A stretch of DNA of 64,000 bases from Leptolyngbya sp. NIES-2104. GTDB lineage: Bacteria; Cyanobacteriota; Cyanobacteriia; Leptolyngbyales; Leptolyngbyaceae. The translations under genes were made by a program, and so were the position numbers. The DNA lies in the NCBI RefSeq assembly GCF_001485215.1, contig NZ_BBWW01000001.1:2046001-2110000 (forward strand), in the 5' to 3' direction. Below the pieces are notes generated by a model that saw only the letters and a list, made by a program, of their open reading frames with translations, made no database searches and was not told the origin of the DNA. Every line of letters begins with the position of its first letter. Within the stretch, counting starts at the first letter, position 1. This document shows positions 1 through 7,304 of this stretch, piece after piece.

Positions 1-179
1 CTGAAGCCGCTTATTCGAGAGTAGAAATGGATTGCAAACGACAGCAGTTTCGCACTGTGAGACTCGGATATTTTGAAACGCGATCGTTAATCAATTACAA
101 ATCGATTAACGATCCTTGGATGAAACCTGAAACCGCTTATCATAAAGCACTTGCAGCCTTTGTTTGCCGTCTCAAGTAA
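1..179 (+). CDS. Partial hypothetical protein, C-terminal 59 residues
   Basis: An open frame runs from base 3 to a TAA at 177-179, so the window cuts off its start. The fragment (…YSRVEMDCKRQQFRTVRLGYF… ending FVCRLK) carries two cysteines and resembles the C-terminal part of cyanobacterial exported 'surface-adhesin E-like' proteins, which end in a similar Trp/Pro…Cys pattern. That match is from memory and weak. The stop abuts the next gene's ATG at 180, so the two may be cotranscribed. Confidence 0.55.
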   Translation, partial: EAAYSRVEMDCKRQQFRTVRLGYFETRSLINYKSINDPWMKPETAYHKALAAFVCRLK

Positions 180-569
180 ATGTCTAAGTATCATCAGATC
201 TATGAAGTCGTCCGCCAAATTCCTCACGGTCAGGTAGCAACCTATGGACAGATTGCAGAACTTGCCGGACTTCCAAGACAAGCTCGCTTAGTCGGATATG
301 CCTTGTTTCGCGCCACCGATGACACTTTAGAAGTTCCTTGGCATCGCGTGATCAATGCAAAAGGAGAGGTTTCCATGTCGCCGTTTCGAGAAGGCATGGA
401 TTACATTCAGCGATCGCTCCTCGAATCTGAAGGCATCGAATTCGACGAAAACGGTAGACTCAGCCTGAATCGCTATCGTTGGCAGCCTAATCTCATACCG
501 AATCAATCTGTTAATGCTACAGATCTTTCGCCCCCTAAATCCCCCATTCTGGGGGACTTTGAAACCTAA
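180..569 (+). CDS. Alkyltransferase-like protein (MGMT DNA-binding domain, no acceptor Cys)
   Basis: Residues 3-105 form the DNA-binding domain of O6-alkylguanine-DNA alkyltransferases, with a helix-turn-helix (GQVATYGQIAELAG) and the active-site segment PWHRVINAKGEVS. In MGMT this segment reads PCHRV; Trp at the Cys position is the hallmark of alkyltransferase-like proteins, which bind O6-alkylguanine, cannot accept the alkyl group, and flag lesions for nucleotide excision repair. Residues after RYRWQP (about 105-129) are encoded inside a MITE-like inverted repeat, so the last ~25 residues look acquired; the family core is about 105-110 aa. The start ATG directly follows the stop of the upstream gene. 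Confidence 0.85.
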   Translation: MSKYHQIYEVVRQIPHGQVATYGQIAELAGLPRQARLVGYALFRATDDTLEVPWHRVINAKGEVSMSPFREGMDYIQRSLLESEGIEFDENGRLSLNRYRWQPNLIPNQSVNATDLSPPKSPILGDFET

Positions 570-671
570 ACCAGTTCTGACCTCTGAAGAAATTTCACAC
601 TCAAAGTCCCCCACTCGTGGGGGATTTAGGGGGCTTCCAAGATCTGTGGCGCTCAAAAATCAATTTGGTAT
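495..671. mobile_element. MITE-like inverted-repeat element, family B, copy 1
   Basis: Arms GCCCCCTAAATCCCCC (from 530) and GGGGGATTTAGGGGGC (to 634) are inverted. Homology extends outward through ACAGATCTT (519-527)/AAGATCTGT (639-647) and imperfectly to ATACC (495)/GGTAT (671). The centre holds CTGGGGGACTTTGA and CTCAAAGTCCCCC. The C-terminus of the alkyltransferase-like gene lies inside it. A related copy lies at 34248-34353. There is no coding capacity of its own; outer ends are approximate. Confidence 0.7.
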
Positions 672-1096
672 TACGAAGTTTGATTAAAAATCTCTAGCAC
701 CCGTTGACAAAAAGTTTTCAGTCTCGCAGCCGCTTCCGGTGCAGGCTGACCTTCTCCTTCAAACCTCCAATTCTGAACGGTTGAAAACTGCCACTGCTTG
801 CCTTTGTGGTCAAATCCCGCTGCTTCAATCCCGATCGCTCTTCTCACCTGCGTCTCTGAATCGGAATGAAACCGAATTTGCACGAGGACGCTACGACATT
901 GAAACAATCGGCTTCGTCCGGGAAAATGAAAGCCAATATCGATCGAGTCTGGATCAATCAGTTCGCGAGTATCAGGATCATTTGCCCAAGGTTTGAGATC
1001 GACTCGTGCGTCTGGAAAATCAGTTTTTACTAAATTCGTAATGGTCGCAATTTTGCTGGCGGATTCTAAACTGGTCGCTTGTTCTGCTGCATTCAC
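671..1096 (-). CDS. Conserved hypothetical protein (141 aa)
   Basis: A soluble protein with no signal peptide or membrane segment. The N-terminal half is acidic and helical; the middle region (DIGFHFPGRSRLFQCRSVLVQIRF) is beta-rich; the C-terminus is helical (RLKTFCQRVLEIFNQTS). I do not recognise a characterised family, though it reads like a cyanobacterial conserved protein. Its stop codon coincides with the edge of the MITE-like element at 495-671. It is transcribed away from the tRNA-Gln locus. Confidence 0.7.
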   Translation of the reverse strand: MNAAEQATSLESASKIATITNLVKTDFPDARVDLKPWANDPDTRELIDPDSIDIGFHFPGRSRLFQCRSVLVQIRFHSDSETQVRRAIGIEAAGFDHKGKQWQFSTVQNWRFEGEGQPAPEAAARLKTFCQRVLEIFNQTS

Positions 1097-1197
1097 GATC
1101 GTGCGGCTCCAATCGAGTCATGTCAAACGTCATTATGTTAGCCTTCCATCATAAGGATTTCCTTGATCGATGGCGGTACGACTCGATACGAAAATTG

Positions 1198-1228
1198 TTG
1201 ACAAAACTTCAGAACTTGATGTTATATT
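1198..1228 (+). promoter_or_regulatory. Probable sigma-70 promoter of tRNA-Gln
   Basis: TTGACA at 1198-1203 matches the -35 consensus exactly. TATATT at 1223-1228 matches -10 at five of six positions, with 19-bp spacing (GTTATA at 1221 would give 17). It lies 17 bp upstream of the mature tRNA 5' end. Confidence 0.6.
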
Positions 1229-1244
1229 ACTAGAGGTGATGCGT

Positions 1245-1316
1245 TGGGGCGTCGCCAAGCGGTAAGGCACCGGGTTTTGGTCCCGGCATTCCTAGGTTCG
1301 AATCCTAGCGCCCCAG
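1245..1316 (+). tRNA. tRNA-Gln (UUG)
   Basis: The 72-nt cloverleaf has acceptor stem TGGGGCG/CGCCCCA with discriminator G, D-arm GCCAAGCGGTAAGGC, anticodon stem CCGGG/CCCGG around loop TTTTGGT (anticodon TTG, reads CAA/CAG), and T-arm CCTAGGTTCGAATCCTAGC containing GTTCGAAT. CCA is not encoded. A perfect promoter -35 and a strong hairpin terminator flank it, so it is a single-gene transcript. Confidence 0.97.
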
Positions 1317-1329
1317 TTCTAAATATTTG

Positions 1330-1365
1330 AAAAAGCGCCTGAATGTAATTCTTCAGGCGCTTTTT
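1330..1365 (+). terminator. Rho-independent terminator after tRNA-Gln
   Basis: A perfect hairpin AAAAAGCGCCTGAA/TTCAGGCGCTTTTT with a short loop ends in a T run, 14 bp after the tRNA. The A-rich left arm makes it potentially bidirectional, serving also the minus-strand gene ending at 1426. Confidence 0.85.
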
Positions 1366-1425
1366 GCTGTTGAGCAATTTTCTGCATGAATGCTATATCG
1401 ATCGCATTCGTGCAGAAAACGAAAT

Positions 1426-2190
1426 TTAACGGCGGAAAATGCTCGGAACCGTCCGGGTTGCAGGACGATTCGATCGCGTTTTCACCCCACCGACCAATCG
1501 TTCACCCGTTCCACCATCTCTCGGTGACAGGAACGGCTTCAGATTGATATTGCCATTCGTTGTCGATCGACGACCGCCAATCCCGATCGCCCGTCCAAGC
1601 TGATCGAGCACACTCGATCGACCCCCCCCAAACGTCACAACGCCTTGAGTTTGCTGACCGCTATCTGCCACAGAAAGATTTTGGAACACGCGATCGCGGG
1701 TCACAGTCGGATCTTGTCCGGGCGGCACCGTCAACACAATCCGACAAGACGGAACTCGATCGGTTGTCACACAAATCGTGTTGTAGCCGTTCTCAGATCC
1801 AGTTCTCATTTCGACCAAACCGTCTGGACGATATGACTCTAGACGACGCGCAATCTCATTACATCGACGATCGGAACTCCAGCCCCCACCCAACGTACTC
1901 GGAACCGCCCAAGGATAAGCCTGATTCGGTTGGCTCTCCGGGAAGTACATCACCGTATTCTGACCATTATTAGTCTGACAAGCGAACCGAGTTCCTGGAG
2001 CGGTCGGAGACGGGATCGTCGTATCACCTGGTCTGGTTGTTGTCGTGCCGCCGGGTTCAGTCGGGATGACCACATCTCCCGGAGCGGTTTGAGCCATCGC
2101 CGCACTACCTGCCACCATCAGCGCTCCTAACGACAGCGCTGTTCCTCGAACCACCAAATTTCGCATTCCTGTCAAGCCCTCTAGCGACAT
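1426..2190 (-). CDS. Secreted COP23-domain protein
   Basis: A typical signal peptide opens the protein (MRNLVVRGTALSLGALMVAGSAAMAQ; an in-frame Met at residue 9 is the likelier start). A Pro/Thr-rich linker (~35-65) follows. Then comes the COP23-type domain, FACQTNNGQNTVMYFPE…GGGWSSDRRCNEIARRLESY…YNTICVTTDRVPSCRIVLTVPPG, with conserved Cys pairs and a 'W…RCNEIARRLE' core. COP23 was named for a circadian-oscillating membrane-associated polypeptide of Cyanothece; its biochemical role is unknown. The C-terminal ~70 residues are Gly/Arg-rich. Confidence 0.85.
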   Translation of the reverse strand: MSLEGLTGMRNLVVRGTALSLGALMVAGSAAMAQTAPGDVVIPTEPGGTTTTRPGDTTIPSPTAPGTRFACQTNNGQNTVMYFPESQPNQAYPWAVPSTLGGGWSSDRRCNEIARRLESYRPDGLVEMRTGSENGYNTICVTTDRVPSCRIVLTVPPGQDPTVTRDRVFQNLSVADSGQQTQGVVTFGGGRSSVLDQLGRAIGIGGRRSTTNGNINLKPFLSPRDGGTGERLVGGVKTRSNRPATRTVPSIFRR

Positions 2191-2371
2191 GGTATCAACC
2201 TCGATCGTATGAATGAATTTTGCAAAAGCTGTATCGAACCCTTCCGGAGTGGCGTTCTCTTGTCGTGACCGATTTTTCGCGCCGAAGTTCCCGGATTTCT
2301 ATCCAGAGACAGATCTAAAAAGCCTGAAACGCGATCGCATTCCAGGCTTCATCGAATCAGTGGCATCTCTG

Positions 2372-3004
2372 TTATTGCGTCAATCTAAATCGACCGACCA
2401 TCTGCTTGAAGTCCCACCGCACCGCGTTACCAGGATATTCATACATCGCACTCAGGACAAAAATACTGCGTCCATCACGGCTTGGAACAATCACACTATC
2501 GCCACAGTTACTGTTACCACACCAGGAATATGACACGGCAGGTTGACCCGCAAAACTATAGCTTTGGTAGTTGCTTTGTCGTCCATCAAAAAAGGACTGA
2601 TTTGGGTTTCGTTCAGCCCATTGTCGGGCGCTCAATCGATTCGGATTCTCGAACCTTGTAATCGTAATGCGATCGCCTGGAGAAGATTGAGCTTGCACAT
2701 TACTATCGACAGGTGCAGGCTCATCACTTCCAACTGCTTCATTTCCTAAAGAAGGATTACGAACGACGACCGTTCCTTGTCCTTCTTGAGATGTGTCAAC
2801 AGTGTACGGATCTTTTACATCAAATCGAAATCCAAGTTCGCTTTGGTAGGTTCTCAATGTGCCGCCTGATGCTTGACCTACTGCGTACATCGTCGGTTTA
2901 GCAGCGGGTTGAGTCGGCGCAGCTTGGGCAATTCCAGCAATTGCGACACTCAGAAATCCTGAGTAGAAAAATGCTTGAACGGGGGCTAACTTTGTTACTC
3001 TCAT
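2372..3004 (-). CDS. Secreted hypothetical protein (210 aa)
   Basis: The N-terminus has a signal peptide (residues 1-28, …SVAIAGIAQAAP with an Ala-x-Ala cleavage site). The mature protein begins with a short linker, then a beta-rich domain: LGFRFDVKDPYTVDT…GDRITITRFENPNRLSARQWAE… ending AVRWDFKQMVGRFRL. One Cys pair (SWCGNSNCGDS) could form a disulfide. The pattern recalls PsbP/DUF1795-like exported domains, which also describe a 'gF.f.yP..' start and an internal 'W…' segment, but I cannot place it firmly. It lies on the same strand as the COP23 gene, separated by a 180-bp gap. Confidence 0.75.
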   Translation of the reverse strand: MRVTKLAPVQAFFYSGFLSVAIAGIAQAAPTQPAAKPTMYAVGQASGGTLRTYQSELGFRFDVKDPYTVDTSQEGQGTVVVRNPSLGNEAVGSDEPAPVDSNVQAQSSPGDRITITRFENPNRLSARQWAERNPNQSFFDGRQSNYQSYSFAGQPAVSYSWCGNSNCGDSVIVPSRDGRSIFVLSAMYEYPGNAVRWDFKQMVGRFRLTQ

Positions 3005-3348
3005 ACAAGAACTCCGACCATCGTTGGATGAAAACGCATATTAGAAAGGCTAAAAAAATCGGCGACAAATCTGTTCTGATTTACAGATTCTGCACCCTCT
3101 TAATCTGAATTCTACCATGAAGAATTTAGACTATTGCTAAGTTTATCTCTACCAATTTGTAGACTTTTGTTCCACTTTTTTGATATTTGATGAAACTCTG
3201 AGAATTCTAAAAAATAGTTCCGACTCTTATCATTGATCTATTTAAGGATCTCTTCTATTTCTGATGGCTGAATTCACGAATAAGGGAGCAAATCTGAGTA
3301 GACTGCTCCCTTATTCGTGAATTACAAGATTGAACCGGATAACGGGTA
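3005..3348. other. Intergenic region, no gene seen
   Basis: AT-rich spacer between two minus-strand genes. It holds the upstream region of the secreted protein and, at 3271-3323, a strong inverted repeat (separate entry). No open frame with a plausible start or RNA fold was recognised in the rest. Confidence 0.6.
3271..3323 (-). terminator. Perfect 20-bp inverted repeat, probable terminator
   Basis: AATTCACGAATAAGGGAGCA (3271-3290) is exactly complementary to 3304-3323, with a 13-nt loop. It follows the stop of the minus-strand gene at 3349 by 25 bp, so termination of that transcript is the likely role. There is no T run, so a MITE remnant is possible too. Confidence 0.6.
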
Positions 3349-3558
3349 TCAGTCGATCGAGATAGATTTCGGCGTGTTGCCGTTTCCATTCTGCGGATGG
3401 GTCACATAGACCGTTGTTCCGGTTTGCTGAGTTAGCCAGCTTTTAACAGGTTCTTCATTCAAACTCAGGCGTAGCAACCCTGTGAACAAGCCACCGAGAA
3501 AGGCGACAGGTTGCTGGGCGAGTTCTTGGACGAGCGGTGAAAGTTCTGTGATAAACAT
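3349..3558 (-). CDS. Conserved small cyanobacterial protein (69 aa)
   Basis: A short protein with an amphipathic helix (LSPLVQELAQQPVAFLGGLFTGLLRLSLNEEPVKSWL) and a polar tail ending NGNTPKSISID. The segment 'QQPVAFLGGLFTGLLRL…PVKSWL' recurs in cyanobacterial hypothetical proteins; function unknown. It is divergent from the DUF3119-DUF3086-plsY operon, sharing the 110-bp intergenic region. Confidence 0.75.
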   Translation of the reverse strand: MFITELSPLVQELAQQPVAFLGGLFTGLLRLSLNEEPVKSWLTQQTGTTVYVTHPQNGNGNTPKSISID

Positions 3559-3668
3559 CGATATAACCCCTTGAAGTGACCTACATTCTAAGAGCGATCG
3601 TACCGCGAGTCTTCGAGATTCGTCCCAGTCTAGAATATGAATTGTCCCTGACCTGCGAGGAATGTCCC

Positions 3669-4058
3669 ATGACCGATGCTAATTTCATTGGAAATTCTGA
3701 CCAAACGATCGAACTCGCTCCGAGCTATACGATCCCGATCGTTCTAATCACCGCTGCAATTCCGCTATTGTTCGTGCAAGTCTGGGTCGCAAGCGCGATC
3801 GCGTTATTCGGGGCGTTTTTGCTGATTCAAACGGTGATGTTACGGCTCCGTTTCACGCCGACGGATTTGGATGTCTATCGAGGTGAAACGCTGATTCGGC
3901 GGTTTCCTTACCAGGAATGGCAGAACTGGGAAATCTTCTGGTCGCCTGTACCCATTCTCTTCTACTTTAGAGAGGTTCAGAGTATTCACTTTCTCCCAAT
4001 CATTTTTGATCCTAAAATGTTACGGATGTGCCTTGAACACCGTTTTCCCAAGGCTTAA
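3669..4058 (+). CDS. DUF3119 family membrane protein
   Basis: The start MTDANFIGN (ATG 3669) is preferred over an in-frame upstream codon at 3576 because the extra 31 residues are not family-like. Two hydrophobic segments (about 20-62: YTIPIVLITAAIPLLFVQVWVASAIALFGAFLLIQ) are followed by a soluble domain with VYRGETLIRRFPYQEWQNWEIFW and FREVQSIHFLPIIFDP, the DUF3119 signature. The family is cyanobacterial/plastid and uncharacterised. It is followed 7-16 bp later by the DUF3086 gene and then plsY, an order I recall from other cyanobacteria. Confidence 0.88.
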   Translation: MTDANFIGNSDQTIELAPSYTIPIVLITAAIPLLFVQVWVASAIALFGAFLLIQTVMLRLRFTPTDLDVYRGETLIRRFPYQEWQNWEIFWSPVPILFYFREVQSIHFLPIIFDPKMLRMCLEHRFPKA

Positions 4059-4074
4059 CTATTGAGTGTTGCGT

Positions 4075-5124
4075 ATGAGTTCTGATGAGTTGCCAATTTC
4101 CGATGAGACTACGCCTTCTGAACCGGGGGCAGCGTTGCCAGAATTGAAGTTACCCGATGCTCAATCTGACCTAACGCAGCAAGAACAAGCTCTTCAGCGC
4201 GAAATTGAGATGCTGATTGCGACTCGTGACGATTTGCAGGCGCAGCTAGGTCAAACACGAGACGCTTTAGGGCGAGTCGTGCAGCAGAATTTAGCGGAAT
4301 TGGAGCAGCGCAGACAGACTTTACAACTGTCGATCGAACAATTAGAGCGCCGCCAAGAACGCATTCGTAACGAGATGAGATCTAGTTTTGCAGGCTCATC
4401 TCAAGAAATCGCGATTCGAGTTCAGAGTTTCAAAGATTACCTCGTGGGCAGTCTGCAAGATTTAGCGATCGCTGCCGAACAATTAGAGTTACCCACCTTC
4501 CAAGCCGAACTGCAACCCGCTCCGATCCAAGAGGAACCAAAACCGCGATCGGCAGCGGCTCCCAGTCCGAATTTTGCCGAATCGACTTTCGAGGAACAAT
4601 CCCAAAAAATTCGCAGCATTATCGATCAGTTCCGTAATCAGCCCGATTATTACGGTCCCGTTTGGAAACTGCGCCGCACGTTCGAGCCAGTTCACGCGGA
4701 ACGGGTTTCAAATTGGTTTTTCAAACAAGGGGGACGAGGAGCGATTCGGACAATGGGATCGCGCTTACAGAACATTTTGATTGCATCGGCATCGATTTCG
4801 ATTCTCTATAATCTGTATCGCGATCGCTTACGAGTCCTAATTCTGGCAAATTCTCCGGAGCGCCTAGGAGAATGGCGACGCGGACTGCAAGATTGTCTGG
4901 GTGTGACTCGGAGTGATTTTGGGAGCGATCGCGGAATTGCGTTGTTTGAAGTCGCTGAACCGTTAGCACTCAAAGCCGAACGACTCGATAAAGATGGGTT
5001 TCTGCCGCTGATTGTGGTGGATGAAACCGAAGAAAGTATCAATCTCGCGCTGCTTCAGTTTCCGTTACTGCTTGCGTTTGCGCCGAGTCCCCAACAAATG
5101 ATCCAGCAACAATCGTACTACTAA
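4075..5124 (+). CDS. DUF3086 family protein
   Basis: ATG at 4075 (MSSDELPISDE) is chosen; an in-frame GTG lies at 4066. The acidic N-terminus is followed by a long coiled coil (about 35-115, QALQREIEMLIATRDDLQAQLGQ…). A conserved C-terminal domain starts near IRSIIDQFRNQPDYYGPVWKLRRTFEP and continues through NWFFKQGGRGAIRTMGSRLQN to the end. Cytosolic, function unknown. Only one base separates it from plsY, so the two are surely cotranscribed, suggesting a link to membrane lipid synthesis or division. Confidence 0.88.
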   Translation: MSSDELPISDETTPSEPGAALPELKLPDAQSDLTQQEQALQREIEMLIATRDDLQAQLGQTRDALGRVVQQNLAELEQRRQTLQLSIEQLERRQERIRNEMRSSFAGSSQEIAIRVQSFKDYLVGSLQDLAIAAEQLELPTFQAELQPAPIQEEPKPRSAAAPSPNFAESTFEEQSQKIRSIIDQFRNQPDYYGPVWKLRRTFEPVHAERVSNWFFKQGGRGAIRTMGSRLQNILIASASISILYNLYRDRLRVLILANSPERLGEWRRGLQDCLGVTRSDFGSDRGIALFEVAEPLALKAERLDKDGFLPLIVVDETEESINLALLQFPLLLAFAPSPQQMIQQQSYY

Positions 5125-5125
5125 T

Positions 5126-5806
5126 ATGCTTCCTTGGTTTATCAACAACGCACTGCTGCTCATCGTCGCTTATTTGCTCGGTTCGATTCCGACGGGCTAT
5201 CTCGCGGGTCGATTGCTCAAAGGCATTGATATTCGAGAAGCGGGATCGGGATCAACTGGAGCAACGAATGTGTTGCGGACGATCGGGAAAATTCCAGCCT
5301 TGATCGTGCTCTTGATTGATATTGGCAAGGGTGCTTTAGCGATCGCGGCTGTGAATTACGCTTTCACCTATCTTCCAGGTTGGCTCTATTTCTCGAAAAT
5401 CGTCGGCTTAAATTTCGCCATTTGGCAGCCTGTGATGGTGACTTTGGCTGGACTTGCTGCGTTGTTCGGACACAGCAAATCAATCTGGCTCGGATTCTCA
5501 GGCGGAAAATCCGTTGCGACTAGCTTGGGGATTCTGCTGGCGATGAATTGGATGGTGGCATTATCCACCGTTGGCGTATTCGCGCTGAGTTTGGGAATCA
5601 CGCGGATTGTTTCGATTAGCTCGATCGCAGGAGCCGTTTCGGTGATTGCGTTTATGGTTTTGTTTGCTCAACCCTTACCGTATTTGCTGTTTGCGATCGC
5701 AGGTGGCGGATATGTGATCTGGCGACATCGATCGAACATTCAACGCTTAATCGAAGGCACAGAACCGAAACTGGGTCAGAAACTCGAAGAACCTGAAGCC
5801 AGTTAA
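5126..5806 (+). CDS. plsY: Acyl-phosphate:glycerol-3-phosphate acyltransferase PlsY
   Basis: An inner-membrane enzyme that transfers an acyl chain from acyl-phosphate to glycerol-3-phosphate, the first step of phospholipid synthesis. The three PlsY motifs are visible: LLGSIPTGYLAGRL, GSGSTGATNVLRTIGK with the adjacent DIGKGALA, and FGHSKSIWLGFSGGKSVATSLG. There are five hydrophobic segments; 226 aa is normal. The stop codon overlaps the convergent pgsA stop by four bases. Confidence 0.97.
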   Translation: MLPWFINNALLLIVAYLLGSIPTGYLAGRLLKGIDIREAGSGSTGATNVLRTIGKIPALIVLLIDIGKGALAIAAVNYAFTYLPGWLYFSKIVGLNFAIWQPVMVTLAGLAALFGHSKSIWLGFSGGKSVATSLGILLAMNWMVALSTVGVFALSLGITRIVSISSIAGAVSVIAFMVLFAQPLPYLLFAIAGGGYVIWRHRSNIQRLIEGTEPKLGQKLEEPEAS

Positions 5807-6321
5807 TCCGATTTCTGGGGCAGTAGATAGATCAAGCCTGAAATCCAAGTCAGCGCGACGGAAATCCAAAACAGAATCAGGGTCGGAAGTTGCCACTCTG
5901 AAGATAAAGGAGCGATCAAAAGCGCGATCGCTGCAATTTGGCTGACCGTTTTGAGCTTGCCCCAGAAATTCGCTCCCTGAACGGATTTCTGAAGATTTGG
6001 ATCGACGCGCCAACCTGCGATCGTCAATTCCCGCGCCAAAATCGCGAATACACCCCAAGCTGGAATTTGCTGAAGTTCCACGAGCGACATCAACGGAGCC
6101 AAAACCAGCAACTTATCCACGAGCGGATCGAGAAACTTACCTAAATCCGTCACTTGATTGAGCTTTCTTGCTAAATAGCCATCGAGCCAGTCGGTTCCAG
6201 CCGCAATGAGAAACACAACCACCATGATCCAACGAGTCTCAGCGCTCGGTGACTGCAATCCATAAAGCAAAATCGGAACCCCAAACAATCGAGACACCGT
6301 AATCCAGGTTGGCAAATTCAT
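5803..6321 (-). CDS. pgsA: CDP-diacylglycerol-glycerol-3-phosphate 3-phosphatidyltransferase
   Basis: Makes phosphatidylglycerol-phosphate, precursor of the only thylakoid phospholipid. The CDP-alcohol phosphatidyltransferase motif DG-x2-AR-x8-G-x3-D-x3-D is intact in DGYLARKLNQVTDLGKFLDPLVD. There are several membrane helices. MNLPTWITVSR (start 6321) is chosen: the longer frame to 6369 would run into the terminator hairpin of the upstream gene. It is convergent with plsY, sharing TTAA as both stop codons. Confidence 0.95.
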   Translation of the reverse strand: MNLPTWITVSRLFGVPILLYGLQSPSAETRWIMVVVFLIAAGTDWLDGYLARKLNQVTDLGKFLDPLVDKLLVLAPLMSLVELQQIPAWGVFAILARELTIAGWRVDPNLQKSVQGANFWGKLKTVSQIAAIALLIAPLSSEWQLPTLILFWISVALTWISGLIYLLPQKSD

Positions 6322-6353
6322 CACGTCGTACAAAGTAGAACAGACTCCAGCAT

Positions 6354-6389
6354 AAAAAAATTGGGACAATCCTGAAAGGACTCTCCCAA
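6354..6389 (-). terminator. Rho-independent terminator of the sugar transferase gene
   Basis: Read on the minus strand, TTGGGAGAGTCC-TTTCA-GGATTGTCCCAA forms a hairpin with one mismatch and one wobble, followed by seven T. It sits 27 bp after the stop at 6416. Confidence 0.85.
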
Positions 6390-6415
6390 TTCATCAGTTA
6401 TCGATCGCTTTTTTC

Positions 6416-7126
6416 TTAACAAGCGCCTTTCTTATTCAGTACAACCACGATCGTTTTGAAAATCAATTGCAGGTCATACAGCACCGACCATTTCCGCTGA
6501 TATTCCAAATCCATCGCGACAATCTCTTCAAAGTCTGTCACGGTCGATCGACCATTCGCCTGCCATTCTCCAGTAATTCCAGGCTTCACATTTAATCGAT
6601 TCCAGTGATGCGCCTCGTACTGTTTGACCTCATCAACAGTCGGTGGACGAGTTCCAACTAAGCTCATTTCGCCTCGTAGCACATTCCAGAACTGCGGCAA
6701 CTCATCGAGACTCGTACGGCGAAGAAACTTACCCACCTGGGTCACTCTCGGATCGTCTTTGCTCTTGAAAATATTTCCGGTCGCCTCGTTCTTGACCATA
6801 TGCTTCAAATTGTCCGCATTCGTCACCATCGACCGAAACTTCCAAATCCGAAACGGGCGACCATTCACACCGCAGCGAATTTGACTGTAAAAGATCCTGC
6901 CAGGATTATCGATTTGAATTGCGATCGCGATCGGCAACAACACCAAGCCAGTGATCAATAATCCAACTGAAGCACCGAGAATATCGATCGTACGTTTGAG
7001 CTTGCTATTGACTGAAGCATGAAGCGTTCGGGGTTCGCGGACTAAGCGCAACGCATGACGCATCGACGCGAAATCTTGAGCACTTGAATCAGTAGAACGG
7101 GTTGGAGAATCGGTGAATGTCATCAC
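6416..7126 (-). CDS. Polyprenyl-phosphate sugar-1-phosphate transferase (WcaJ/ExoY type)
   Basis: Initiates exopolysaccharide or O-antigen repeat synthesis by moving a sugar phosphate to undecaprenyl phosphate. The N-terminal ~45 residues are polar and cytosolic. One membrane hairpin follows (RTIDILGASVGLLITGLVLLPIAIAIQ). The catalytic domain contains the expected GRIFYSQIRCG, WKFRSMVTNAD, DELPQFWNVLRGEMSLVGTRPP and VKPGITGEWQANGRS. At 236 aa it is the short PglC/WbaP-C form, without the extra N-terminal membrane bundle. No other polysaccharide gene is adjacent; related functions lie at 40.7-42.4 kb. Confidence 0.93.
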   Translation of the reverse strand: MMTFTDSPTRSTDSSAQDFASMRHALRLVREPRTLHASVNSKLKRTIDILGASVGLLITGLVLLPIAIAIQIDNPGRIFYSQIRCGVNGRPFRIWKFRSMVTNADNLKHMVKNEATGNIFKSKDDPRVTQVGKFLRRTSLDELPQFWNVLRGEMSLVGTRPPTVDEVKQYEAHHWNRLNVKPGITGEWQANGRSTVTDFEEIVAMDLEYQRKWSVLYDLQLIFKTIVVVLNKKGAC

Positions 7127-7304
7127 GAGAGCAGCCCAGAATAAAAGAATCGATAAAACTTATCTGTCACTATATTCACGGCTACTGATCCCGACCCTGA
7201 CATCTCGGCAGCGTTTGTCCAATCTTTGAACTGCTGCGGTTTTCCATGAAGTTTAAGTGTGGCTGACCGGAAATCTGTCGATCTGCTGTTGCAAATTGTC
7301 AACC

